In this document: positions 35,131 to 47,000 of the stretch, piece by piece | Layout: each line of letters begins with the position of its first letter | Numbering within the stretch: position 1 is the first letter of the stretch | Source: Rapana venosa | Taxonomy: Eukaryota; Mollusca; Gastropoda; Neogastropoda; Muricidae | Length of the DNA: 64,000 bases | Direction of reading: 5' to 3' | NCBI GenBank assembly: GCA_028751875.1 | Contig: CM054141.1 | Location: 73,852,780 to 73,916,779 of the forward strand | Made by a program: the position numbers and the translations under genes | The notes under the pieces: model-generated | The model's database searches: none | What the model was told of the DNA's origin: nothing | Seen by the model: only the letters and a program-made list of their open reading frames with translations

Positions 35131-35975
35131 GTCTGTCTGTCCACAGTGACTCACCATGTCTGTCTGTCCACAGTGACTCACCATGTCTGTCTGTCCACAG
35201 TGACTCACCATGTATGTCTGTCCAGAGTGACTCACCATGTCTGTCTGTCCACAGTGACTCACCATGTCTGTCTGTCCGCAGTGACTCACCATGTATGTCT
35301 GTCCAGAGTGACTCACCATGTATGTCTGTCTGCAGTGACTCACCATGTCTGTCTGTCTGCAGTGACTCACCATGTATGTCTGTCTGTCCGCGGTGACTCA
35401 CCATGTCTGTCTGTCTGTCCGCAGTGACTCACCATGTCTGTCTGTCCGCGGTGACTCACCATGTATGTCTGCCCGCAGTGACTCACCATGTCTGTCTGTC
35501 TGTCCGCAGTGACTCACCACGTCTGTCTGCCCACAGTGACTCACCACGTCTGTCAGTCCACAGCGACTCACCATGTCTGTCTGCCCACAGTGACTCACCA
35601 TGTATGTCTGCCCACAGTGACTCGCCATGTCTGTCTGCCCACAGTGACTCACCATGTCTGTCCACAGTGACTCACCATGTCTGTCCACAGTGACTCACCC
35701 TGTCTGTCTGTCCACAGTGACTCACCCTGTCTGTCTGTCCACAGTGACTCACCCTGTCTGTCTGTCCACAGTGACTCACCCTGTCTGTCTGTCCACAGTG
35801 ACTCACCATCTGTCTGTCCACAGGATCACCTGTCGTCTGTCCACAGTGATCACCATGTCTGTCTGTCTGTCCACAGTGACTCTCCCCAAAGTCGGCCCAG
35901 TGATCACCTGTCGTCTGTCCACGTGACTCCCCTGCTGTCTGTCCACGTGACTCCCATGTCTGTCTGTCCCAGTGA
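35131..35975. repeat. 27-bp minisatellite, about 30 copies
   Basis: Units of GTCTGTCTGTCCACAG plus TGACTCACCAT. On the plus strand each unit looks like a pyrimidine tract and AG acceptor. On the minus strand each contains ATG/GTGAGT, a consensus donor. The array starts right after the LINE's (ATT)n tail and runs almost to the N gap. Because 27 is a multiple of three, both strands stay open; these frames are not genes. Confidence 0.93.
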
Positions 35976-36000
35976 TCAAGCTTTGGGCCCGTTACCCGAA

Positions 36001-36500
36001 NNNNNNNNNNNNNNNNNNNNNNNNNNNNNNNNNNNNNNNNNNNNNNNNNNNNNNNNNNNNNNNNNNNNNNNNNNNNNNNNNNNNNNNNNNNNNNNNNNNN
36101 NNNNNNNNNNNNNNNNNNNNNNNNNNNNNNNNNNNNNNNNNNNNNNNNNNNNNNNNNNNNNNNNNNNNNNNNNNNNNNNNNNNNNNNNNNNNNNNNNNNN
36201 NNNNNNNNNNNNNNNNNNNNNNNNNNNNNNNNNNNNNNNNNNNNNNNNNNNNNNNNNNNNNNNNNNNNNNNNNNNNNNNNNNNNNNNNNNNNNNNNNNNN
36301 NNNNNNNNNNNNNNNNNNNNNNNNNNNNNNNNNNNNNNNNNNNNNNNNNNNNNNNNNNNNNNNNNNNNNNNNNNNNNNNNNNNNNNNNNNNNNNNNNNNN
36401 NNNNNNNNNNNNNNNNNNNNNNNNNNNNNNNNNNNNNNNNNNNNNNNNNNNNNNNNNNNNNNNNNNNNNNNNNNNNNNNNNNNNNNNNNNNNNNNNNNNN
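36001..36500. other. Assembly gap of exactly 500 N
   Basis: A fixed-length run of N, so a scaffold join of unknown true size. Sequence to the left is minisatellite and to the right starts inside a SINE. Any open frame drawn across it is meaningless. Confidence 1.
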
Positions 36501-36759
36501 GGCGTGTCAACTCGTGATCCAGAGGTCGGCGGGTTCGATCCCCGCTCGGCTCGGTGTTGTGTCCTTGGGAAAGACACTTTACTCCTATTTTCCTCACTCC
36601 ACCCAGGTGTACAAGTGGGTACCAGCTCTGCTGGGGAAGTATCTGGCGACAGACTAGCGTCCTGTCACAGGGGTGGTGAAAAAACCATCAGTTCGCTTAA
36701 CGCTACAGAAACCGGGATAAGCTCCGGCTCTATGGGCCTTCTGGCTCGAAAGAACATAC
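36501..36759 (+). mobile_element. tRNA-derived SINE, 5' end cut by the gap
   Basis: Same insertion as 22549-22832. The head is missing up to the anticodon-like region because the sequence starts at the N gap. The B box GGTTCGATCCC is at about 36532-36542. The 3' target duplication copy is at 36760-36774. Confidence 0.9.
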
Positions 36760-37762
36760 TATGCACAATCCTTACCTCATCGTCTCTGTTTAATTCAACC
36801 AAATTCAGCCTCTAAAACTCCTGTAAATTTTTGTCAAAAAGCTTGTGAAATACTTCAAGAAGTTCTGGTGCAAACAGTGGCCACCATTTTTCTTGAAGGT
36901 GATCATGACTGGTCTGGAAAAAAAAAATCTTTTAAACCAATCAAAATCCTTGCTGCTTATGTGTGCTGAATGACCTTCAACCCTTTCTGCAGCCCTGCAA
37001 TGGCCTTAACAGTCATTGGTGACTTTTGAAAGCAAAAAAATGAGCCATCAGTTACGATCACCTACATCATCCTGGGATCTGCCTTGTGGCTTTGAAAGGT
37101 CTTCCCAAAATGTTCCGGGAACTGCGCTACTAAGGTTAATTGTAGCTTGTTTCCTGTCATCCAGTCTTTCACATTAGCAATTCAGGCTTTAGTAGTTTGA
37201 ACAATGATGTTTACTTGAGAGATAGGACCTGACATGAAGAGCTGATTATCATCAAAGAAACTGTGATGGGACACAGAGTGCTGAAGGACAATGTGTGAAA
37301 GAGGCTGGGTATAGAGAATATAAGTGACTGGGCCCAAGGCAGAACCCTGGGGATCACTATATCTTAGAACTAAAGCTGACGAAGACGAAGCATTTACAGA
37401 TAACGTCTGTGTGTGGTCAGAAAGGTAAGACTACAACAAAGACAATGCGAAACCAAAGATATCATAAGAATTTTGAAGACAACAAAGCAGAAAACAATGG
37501 TCAGTAGTGTCAAAGGCTGCAGGCAGATCTAAGAGAGAGAGAAGGATGATGACACTATCATCAAGTGATGTAAGTAAATCATTTACAATTTTTAACAGAG
37601 CGGCTTCATTGCTGTTGTCAGATCGACAGGCTGTCTGATCAGGGTAGGGAAGGGTGTTTGCTGTAAGATGTTTAAGTATCTCTTTAGTTGCCTTAGAAAA
37701 GGAAGATTGGAGACTGACTAGTAATTCTTGAGAACATTTGGATCAAGTGAAGGATTCTTTAA

Positions 37763-39197
37763 CCCTCTTCCATTTTTACCTGCCGCAGCCCGCTGGATGT
37801 CATTTCAGCCTTGTAGGGAATTTCTCTCATGCACTAAGCTCTACCTAGTACATGCACACCATGAATGAACATTCCACTGAGGTCAGCATAAACTAAGGAA
37901 GGAATAGGCACCAAATTCACTGCTACACAGCCTCCCGTTGACAAGAAATTGGCCAGTGACTGGCTTTGTCTTTCCCATGCTTTCTTGTAGCTAAAAATGG
38001 CAGCAAAGATGAAGGATACGATTTTGGAGGAATATATTGATGTGGAAATTGATGCTATTTTGGCTAAGTGGAACAGTTTGAAAGAGAAGACAATGTTGAA
38101 TCCGATGTTGAAGTAGATGTAGAAGAAGGAGATGAAATAGGAGAAGGTAGTGAGTCTGAAAGTGGTGCTGAGGATAACATTCCGTTGGCTTCATAGCAGA
38201 CGACATGGCGCAGCGCACAAGTGCCTTGCACAGTGCAAGACTTCACGCTGCCGACTGGGCCGGCACACACTCTCCCACTGAATGCCAAGCCCTTAGATTA
38301 CTTTGTTTTGTTTGTGCCCCAACATTTTTTTCAAACTGCAGTGGATGAAACTAACAATTATGCTAGGCAAAAGATCACCGTGAAAGGCTTAGTCATAGAT
38401 CCATTATGGACAGAAACAACACCTGAGGAAATTAGGGCTTACCTGTCAGTTTTGATCATGATGGGGATCAAGCATTTGCTAAGGATTCATCTCTACTGGT
38501 CTACTGATTTGAGATTTTCTGAGTCACGGATCAGTACTACTATGACGAAAACCAGATTTCTCAAAATTAATCAGTATTTTCACCTGAGAAACACGCCAAC
38601 ACACCTGGACATGACACTGGGCTGTGACACCTGCATTGTGACAGCCATGTAACTGGCTATTGGTGAAGGACACACTGGTGTCTTTGTAAATAGTAGGTGT
38701 GAGCATATATTTGTAAATAACGTATATATGCGCATTAGTCAACATTGTTTTCAATATGTTTGAATACTTTCCACTCAGAAAATGTATACTTGGTGACAGT
38801 AATTTTGTGACAATTGTGAATGTTCGAGTGGATTACCATGACGGTGGATGTGATGGAGGACACATTCAGGCAGGACCACACTTTTTTAAATTTTAAATCA
38901 CATACGGATATTGCGCATGTTAGAGGGTAGTTGTAGACTAACAGCATGATGTCACTGCAATGTTACCTGTATTTGGTGACAAAGAGGGGACAGCAGCACG
39001 ACACATGTAGGTAGGACATACATCTTGGGATGCAGAACAAAGTATGACATCATACTTGGCCAAATATGACTGCTCTGCAAACAATAGTAACTGTACAGCA
39101 CTCTGTGTACTTGAGGTACCTTATTTTCAGAAAAAAACTGCGTGAATTTTCGAATACTACAGAGAGTTTCTCTATAAGATATGCGAATGGTTATGGG
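37763..39197 (+). mobile_element. piggyBac-type element flanked by TTAA (right arm)
   Basis: Mirror of 20121-21543. TTAA lies at 37759-37762 and 39198-39201, with CCC...GGG ends. At 1435 bp it differs from the left copy only by small indels. It holds the 5' part of a transposase gene followed by about 545 bases without coding trace, so it is an internally deleted, non-autonomous copy. Confidence 0.85.
37998..38652 (+). pseudogene. piggyBac transposase remnant, N-terminal part (right arm)
   Basis: A start codon at 37998 opens an N-terminal region that becomes acidic (Glu/Asp-rich, about 38085-38190) after a frameshift, as is usual for piggyBac transposases. From 38221 one frame of about 140 codons matches the beginning of the DDE domain: an ETNNYARQ block, a TPEEIRAYLSVLIMMGIK block, a YWSTDLRF block and a TRFLKINQYFHLRN block near 38550-38600. 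It ends at a stop at 38650. The remaining two thirds of the domain, with the catalytic aspartates, is absent. Confidence 0.82.
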
Positions 39198-40898
39198 TTA
39201 AAAGAGGCTTGACAAGATCTTTAAAGTGAAATATTGTAAACTGAAGTAAAAAATAAATAAATAAAGAAGTTGAATATAACTTTAGACATTTTGTCGTGAC
39301 AGAGGTGAGAAGAGGATCCAGTTTACTAGTTCCAGTAATATAGGACTTAATGGTTTTCTTGACAGAAGTTTCAGAGATGGGCTGAAGTGATCTGAGATTC
39401 CTGAAAACAAGGGTTCAGCTGCTGGTTGAGAGTTGAAATCCTTCTGATCAAGTTTGCCAAGAAAGTCAGAAATTGTACTGGTAAAGAAATCAGAGCAAGT
39501 TTCAGGACAATCAGCAGACAGAATATCAGATGGTAAAGTGCTGCATTTGGTTTTAGAAACAAGGGCGTTAGTAACATTGAAAAAATGTTTGGATCTTGTA
39601 GCAGACAAAATCTTTGCATTATAGAATGAAACTTAAGCATTGTGAAGAAGTTTGTTTGTTTGGGTTTTTTGTTGTTGTTTGTTTTTAAAAAAAATGTTTG
39701 TGAAATTTGTTCAATTATTTTTTTGCCAGAGTAAAAAAACCTGTTACGTGCACAGCAGATTTGGTTGTGTTCATCTGCTTCTCGGCACGTCTTCTTTCAC
39801 ATTGAGCTGCGTGGAGCTGAGGCCCCAAAGCAGCTGACAAGGCTGCAGGGGGATAGGGAGAGACCTTGTGAGGAGGAGCAAGGTGGTGGAGGTAGTCCAG
39901 GGTGGTGTTGGCAGCTGGAAGTGGAGGTGAGAATCGAGGTCGTCGCTGAAAGGTGACCAGTTGATGGCAGAGAGGTGCCCGGCCCTGACATAGGCAGGTC
40001 TGACGGGCAGGAGGCTTTGAGAGTAAAGTTCAGGTGAGCATGCATTAGTGGTTAGAAGGAAGAGTTTGAAGTTACTCCTCCCCCCCTCCCCCCCCCCAAC
40101 TGCTTAGGTAGTCTCCAACACACATTGCTAACTATACTCTCTAGCCAGTCCTTGGAATCCACAAACTGCCACATACTTATATTGGGTACATACACATACC
40201 TTTGTCTTTTAACACTAAATAGTCAACTCTTCTGCAGGCTACATTATGGTGATGCTGGGAAATAATGTACTAACAGTGAACTCTGTATAGACATACAAAA
40301 ACAACAAGAAGAAACAACCACTAGGATAGAGGGTTGTTGGGGTTGTTGTTGTTGTTTTTTTTAGGGGGGGGGGGGGTTAGGTTGTTAAGGGGGAGATTTC
40401 ATGGATTTAGCACAGAGAACTTGAGAAGAGTAATAGTCTGTCTTTGCTGAGTGGATTAAGAGTTTGACTTTGTTTATTTGTTTACGGAAAAGCTGTTTGT
40501 TGATTTCAGTGTTTGATTTCTGCCACTACCGTTCTAGTTGCTGGCCTTTTCGCTTTGCCATCAAGATGTCTTGGATATACCATGGTGCACAAAGTCTGTC
40601 AGGCAGGAGATGGTCAGTTGGAGGTTCATGCTCATCAAGCAATTGGTGGAGAATAGTGTTATAGTATTCAGAGAGGTCAGTGTGGTCAGAGATTTGTGAA
40701 AGGCGTTCTGTAGCTTGCAATGAGAAAGTTTGAGTGTCTATTGCCTTGAGATTGTGATGGGTGACATATTTCTTCTGTTTTTTACAGGTTTTGTGCTGTT
40801 AAGGAAGAAAAGAATGGTGGAATGATCAGAATGCAGTTCATCAGTGACACAAACAGATGTGACAAGATTAAATGAAGCAATAGTGATGAACCAGTCTA

Positions 40899-40910
40899 AT
40901 ATATATATAT

Positions 40911-40958
<48 letters not shown>

Positions 40959-40991
40959 TAGATATATATATATATAGATATATATATATAT
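40899..40991. repeat. (AT)n microsatellite with GATA interruptions
   Basis: Mirror of 18355-18426. It is longer and interrupted, one of the clearest length differences between the arms. Confidence 0.95.
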
Positions 40992-40994
40992 GAT

Positions 40995-41570
40995 AGGAAG
41001 CATGTCAATAAATCTCAAAGTTGATGCATTTTCATAGCTTCATCATTACATCATCTTCATCACATTTGATCATAATGCAAATAGAAATAAGTTGTCTCCT
41101 GTTTAGTAGCCCTAGTAGATCTGAACTCATGGTGATCTCAGTTTTGGTTTCTCATACACTTTACTTCCATCCTTGTGGTGAAATGGTGTCCAAAGTCCAA
41201 AGGGCTGGAATGTTGATGTTGGAAGGTAGTGTTCTGGATGTTGAGGTGGTTACCACCCACAGTGGGTGTCTCAGTCAGGCTCAGTGACTACTGTCAGTGA
41301 GAAGTTCAGTAGGTGGTGTCCTTTGTAGGATGGTTCAGATCAGGTACCACGGAACACCAGCAGAGTGGCCCAGCAGCAGTGCAGAGACCTTCTTATTGAT
41401 GGCATCAGTCACTGTGGCCCAACTTGTGATGAGCTCTCCCAGAACTTTCTTTCTGACCCTGAGGGTGTGACGTGATGAGCTTAACCATGGCTGGGATTGG
41501 GGCCATTGGAATGATTTGAGCAGCATGGAACGCAGGACAGGAACATGACAGAATATGAAGCAGCTGAAAA
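40995..41570 (-). repeat. Dispersed repeat X, right-arm copy
   Basis: Reverse complement of 17780-18350 with few differences. Confidence 0.7.
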
Positions 41571-41616
41571 ACTGTTTATGCATACATACTTTCAATTGTC
41601 TGATTCTTTTAAACAG

Positions 41617-41662
41617 CCCCCCCCCCCCCCCCCCCCCCCTCCCCTTACCACACACACACACA

Positions 41663-41702
<40 letters not shown>

Positions 41703-41715
41703 CACACACACATCC
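41617..41715. repeat. Poly-C run and interrupted (CA)n
   Basis: Mirror of 17641-17735. The CA run carries several CC interruptions not seen in the left copy. Confidence 0.95.
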
Positions 41716-42699
41716 AGTATTGTGATCTATGTAGTTTTTTCTCCAAGCTCACTAGTGACCCTTGTTTTGTTGTTGTTGTTGTTTGTTTAATTTATGGGTG
41801 TTTTGGTTGGTTTTTCTTTTCTTCTGTTTTTGTGGTTTGTTTGGTCTTTGTAACATGTTTGGAGTTTTTGGCAAAGAGATTTTATTTATATCAGTGGCTT
41901 GCCATTGCTTTCTAATGTGAACCCTCTCCTGTACAGTGTTAGGGTTACATGGGTGGCACCTGTGAAGTAGGAGTAGAATCTGCAATGCCAAAGCAGTGTC
42001 GTCCCCCTTTTACTGACCAAACAGAAACACACACAGACAAGGCTGATGACAACAGTTCTCTAAGGTAAAGTTGAGGGCAGAAGGAAAAGAGGCAGATCAC
42101 CAACATCCCCTACTTTGCCAACATCACTGAGATCAGTGGTGTGGGAGGAGCGTTACAGGAGATAATAGAACTCAGCTGAGACAGAGAGAGATGGCAAGCC
42201 CTGGTAGTGGTATTGCCTGAAGCTCCTACCTACAATAGAGACAGTGGAATTGAGTTGTTCTTTTTTGTGAGAGGAGTTGGTAACAAAAGAGAAGCTGAGG
42301 TAAGCTGCATTTGGCGTTAGACCTATTCAGTGTGACTGTCAGCCCCCAGACCCTTCTCCTCGACAGGTTTCCCTGCTCCCATCCAAGGCCAGACCACTCT
42401 CCCATGCTTGCAGCCATTTAACACGTGCGACTCGCTCCAGAATGCACTCTTTGGGATCATACTTTGTAAAACATCAACACCACACAGGGAAAGAAAACTG
42501 AACAGTACATTTGTACACGCTCACAAAAGTGATCCAATAAGCAACGTAATAGTGTAGAATAGTCCAGGGGGAAGCTCCATGATCGACTGTTTTGCAGATG
42601 CCACTTTCAGACCAAAGGAATGGAGAGAGAGAGAGAGAGAGAAGGACTTCAGCTACAAGGTTTTGCATGTGATCTGGTCATGCCACTCAGTTGACTTGA

Positions 42700-45440
42700 G
42701 AAAATAGCTATCATCATCAATGCCTTTGGGCCTTATTGGCACGTAGGGCAGCAACAAATGTTCTCCACTCCTGTCTGTCCTGGGCCAGCTTCTGAATGGT
42801 TCCCCAGGTATGTTGGAAGGTCTTCAGCTCTGCTTCGACAGTCCGACGCCAAGTGTTCTTGGGTCGTCCTCGTTTGCGTTTTCCCTCTGGTGTCCAGTGG
42901 AGGGCTGTTCGGGCGATGTTTCCCCGTTCCCGACGGCAGATATGCCCTATCCATCCCCATCGCCTATGCATGATGATGTTGTCCATGCTTTCTTGGTTGC
43001 AACGGGCAAAAAGTTCTTGGTTGGAGATGGTCTCAGGCCAGAAGATGCACAATATTCTTCTGAGATTCTTCGTGTGGAATGTGGATAGTTTGTCAAGGTC
43101 ACTCTCAGTCATCCTCCAGCACTCCGAGCTGTACAAAAGGGTGGAAAGTACACAGCTCTGGTATAGTCTTAGTTTGGTTCTGGTGCTGTACTGAGACGAT
43201 TTCCACACATTGTTCAGATTTCTATAAGCATTTCTTGCTTTGCTAATCCGGTTCTGATGTCGCTGCCTGCTCCACCATCATGCCTAACAGTGCTCCCGAG
43301 GTACGTGAACTCTTCAGTTGTTGGTAAATCTTCTCCATTCACTGTGACCGGTGAGGGGTTCTGAACGTTCAGAGTCATCACCTCTGTCTTCTTCTGACTG
43401 ATTTTCAGGCCTACTTGCTGTGCGAAAGTGCTGAGACGGGATGTCTTCTCTTGAATGTGATGGTGGGTATGTGAGAGCAGTGCCAGATTGTCGGCAAAAT
43501 CTAGGTCTTTAAGCGTGAGAAGGGGTCCATCTGATGCCCCGTGACTGGTCAGCTGTTGTCTGTCTCATCACCCTATCAATTGTCAGGTTGAAGAGTAGTG
43601 CTGACATGGGCAGCCTTGTCTGACGCCGGTTTGTACACTGAAACTGGTTTTGCTGTTTCTACTTGCACGTGAAGTTGTTGTAGAAGCTCTTAATGACTTG
43701 GATAATCTCCTGTGGAATTCCATATGCTCGGAGTATGCGCCATACACTTTCTCGATGAATGCTGTCAAAGGCTTTTTCAAAATCTACGAAGTTGATATAC
43801 AGCTGTCTCTGCCATTCCGTGCATGTTCAATGATGTTGCGCAGGTGAAGATCTGGTCTATGCATCTTCCTGGTTGAAAACTGCCTGTTCCTTTCGAGTTG
43901 TTGGTCCACTGCCTCTGAGATTCGTCGATGATGATCTTTGCAGAATTTGCTGGGAACAGATAGCAGAGTGATTCCTCTCCAGTTGTTACAATTGTTCAGG
44001 GCTCCTTTCTTTGGGATCTTCACGATGGTTTGCTTCTCTGTACTGTTGTTTGTACCTCTCTCTCATCCGCTCTGACTTTGTCTCTAAGATTTTCTTCAGT
44101 TCTCTCCTGTTCTCGATGGCTTGCAAGGTGTTTGCTGTAATCCACCTTTTTCTCTTCCTCTGTCTCTGTCCTAAGCACGTTTCACTGGCTTGTGTGTAGG
44201 CTGTCCTGACTTGTTTCCACATGGTGTTTATATTAGTCATGTCCGGAGGTGTGTAGTTTTCAGTATCCACCAGTGCTTGGAACTTGTTTTTGAGCTGGAG
44301 GGTGAAAGCACTCTTTACTTTGGTTTGCACAGCTTTTCCACATCAAAATGTTGTTGTCTTGGTTTCCCAGATCCATTTTTTTCTCAGCTTCACTTTTAGG
44401 GTTGCAGTGACAAGGTGGTGATCACTGGCAACATTGGCTCCTCTCCTTACTTTTACATCTAGGAGCGATCTCCTCCATGTCCCATTGATCATCAGGTGGT
44501 CGATCTGGTTTTTGTCTCTTCCATTGGGGGAACACCAGGTAAGCTTGTGGATCTCAGGGTGTGCAAATAATGTCCCTCCAATGACCAGGTTGTTTGTCAT
44601 GCAGAATTCTATCAATCTTTCTCCATTGTCATTTATGCTGCCACATCCTTCTTTTCCCATGGCTCTATCTTGGTTTGTGTTGTCTTTTCCGACTTTTGCA
44701 TTTAGGTCACCCATCACTATCCTCATGTCATGGTTTGGTGTGTTTTCCATTTCAGCCTGTATTTGTTCATAAAATGTATCTTTGCTTTCTCTCCACTGTC
44801 GTTGGTTGGTGCATAGCACTGTATGATTGTGGTATTAGCATGCTTACCTTTCATTCTTATCCTCATCATCCTGCGTTGATAGTTTCCATCCATCAGGCAC
44901 TTCTCCATTCCTTTCTTCATGATAATTGCTATCCCTCATGGTGTTGGCCGTCATCTCTACCACTGTACAGCACTGTCTCTGTGTCTGGCTCTGTATTTGC
45001 CTGATCTGTCCATCGGCTTTCACTGACTCCGAGAATATGTAAATTGTAGCGTTTCATCTCTGCTGTAACTTGCGCTAGTTTTCCTGTCTCAAACATGGTT
45101 CTTACATTCCAGAATACTATTTTGGTCTTATGTTTGGTGCTTAAGACTTCCATCTTCCTGTCAGTGGCTTCCTTTACGGCTTTCACCATGTCATTCATGC
45201 GAGTATCTTCCGATGACTCTGGAAGCCCGTCACACCAGTAGTGTTGATTTCTTGTGTTGCCGTTTCCGTAACAAACGTTTTTTTACAGAACAGGGTTGTT
45301 AGCCCTGTGTCTAACCCCTTACCTGGGGGAAGGGTTCCACCTTAGTCGCCTTTTACGACATGCCTGGTTGGAGGGCAGAGATCCTATTCTTGCAATGCTT
45401 GCTTTGCAAGCATACCCAGGAGTCCCACGGGGGAGAGAAT
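42700..45440 (-). pseudogene. RTE-like LINE, endonuclease plus reverse transcriptase, broken (right arm)
   Basis: Mirror of 13950-16640 and the more readable copy. The endonuclease keeps VFWNVRTM (about 45110), GVSESRW, MGDLNAKVG (about 44700) and SDHHLV (about 44415), so its catalytic signature is complete, though frameshifted. It has the same ~180-residue deletion between linker and reverse transcriptase, at about 44023. The catalytic loop is FADN, not FADD: the codon at 43487-43489 is AAT (Asn). The last 163 codons (43208-42717) are open, with YSSECWRMTESDLDKLSTFH and a WGWIGHICRRE block. Frame breaks and the Asn make it inactive. Confidence 0.9.
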
Positions 45441-46540
45441 AGCTAGTTATTTTATTATTTTATTTTACTTTTGCCACAGAATGTGATAACTAGGACCGGC
45501 ATGCTCTATATCTTTATAAGCAGCAGAAAGACCTTGACTGAAGAAATGAACAGCGAGTTGATAAAATGACAATGGAAAAGAAAAAGAGTGCAGGGATTTG
45601 TTTTCTTTATTGAACACTCGGACAGCAATTGCTGTCTGTCTTGCACTGCCATTAAGCACCTGACAAGTCAGGCCCAGCACATCCGACATCAGTGTGGGAG
45701 AGAATTATCTTTTAAGTCTTTCTGGAAAAAAGGATAATGGACCAAGAAGGCAGAAAATACACAAGGAAGAAAAGGAACAAGGCAGAACAGAGGGAATTCC
45801 TAGCACAGAACTTTTAGAGGGGGGATACTAGTTACGTGGAAAGGCTGGCCCAGCATTGGGGATCACACAGAAGGAAAAAAGGCAGATAAAGGTGCCGTGA
45901 CAGAGGGAGTGAGTGACTGACTTATCACTGCCAGTGCGAGCAAAGCTGGGATGGAATGAAAGGCACTGTGGGTTTCTCCTGAACTTAATTGACTTGCTGT
46001 GGGGAAGGAGAGTGGTGTAGAGGAATCGGATTCACTGCAGTAGATTTCCAAGCATCTTTGTAAACTGGACTCGGGCAGCATTTTTTTTTTTGATGGGGGG
46101 CGGCAGGGCATGCTTGGTGTTTGGGGAGAACCCTTTTTATGAAGATGATGAGCAACTGAATCCATGATTTGTTGCTGTGCGTTCTCCAGCTGAACACTGA
46201 CTCACTCATCCCAACTGAGAATCACTACGAAATTGGAAGTACACACTGGATGAGAAGTTTGCCTGTGTGACTGTTTTCAAGTGCATCCACAGCCATACTG
46301 CAAAATCCCTGAGTTTTCTCCCTCACAGGAGAGTGTTCATTGCTAGGCGGCTAAGGGCTTGTCAGTCATGGCTGAAGATAATCTCAACACACCATTTTAA
46401 ACTCTGCCAGACTTCCTGGGTCACCCAGTATGCAGAGGCACACTAAAAGCATTACACCTCTAAAACCATTAATACTATTGTGGATGAAATAGGATCTTTT
46501 CAAATACCAATTTACTTGGTTAGGGGCTTCAGTGTTGTGT
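45441..46540. other. Non-coding part of the right arm
   Basis: Mirror of 12840-13950. No gene was recognised. Near 46540 the sequence passes from readable to homopolymer-stretched. Confidence 0.5.
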
Positions 46541-46689
46541 GTCATGAAAGGAAAGTTCATTTTTCTTTTACCCATCCATTCCCCCTTCACTAAAAAGCCC
46601 TTTTCCAAAAGGAAACTTTTAAACATGGGGAAAATTTTTTGTTTTTCAAAAAAATTGGCCCCGGGCCAGAAAAACCAAGGGAAAAAAAA

Positions 46690-47000
46690 GGAAAAAAAGG
46701 GGGAATTCCCCAAAAAGGAAGGGGGGAAACGCTTTTAGTAAAGGGGCCCTTTCATTGGGGCCCGGAAAAAAAAACCCCCCAAAAAAGGGCCTTGGGGGGT
46801 TGGGCCTTTTTTCATTCCCGTCAGAAAGTTTGGGGGGAAATGAAACCTTGGGTTTTCCCTAACTTAATTAAATTGCCGGGGGAAAGGTTGGGTAAAAAGA
46901 AAATCATAAATTTAAACTTTAAAAGGGATGGGGGGCATTTTTTTTTGACCCGGAATTCCCTTTGGGTGGGGGGGCCCTTTTTTAAAAAGACCAAAAAAAC
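46690..47000 (+). repeat. Smeared direct echo of 45780-46150
   Basis: Words recur in the same order with homopolymer distortion: GGAATTCC, CATTGGGG, then TGGGTTTTCCCTAACTTAATT (TGGGTTTCTCCTGAACTTAATT in the source), GGGGGAAAGG, and a long T run before GA. It is most likely an uncorrected read tail placed after its corrected copy. Confidence 0.5.

Larger units (their letters stand above)
37130..40899 (-). pseudogene. CR1/L2-like LINE split by insertions (right arm)
   Basis: Mirror copy of 18427-22180 with the same two insertions (39650-40440 and the piggyBac relic) and the same 3' breakpoint. The linker region is more readable here: one frame covers 40526-40720 (ISDHTDLSEYYNTILHQLLD, then a DRLCAPWYIQDILMAKRK stretch). 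Still truncated and frameshifted. Confidence 0.85.

Noticed and set aside
35131..36657. Open frames of up to 326 codons across the 27-bp array and the gap
   Set aside because: The repeat length is a multiple of three and the gap is Ns; neither strand encodes a plausible protein.
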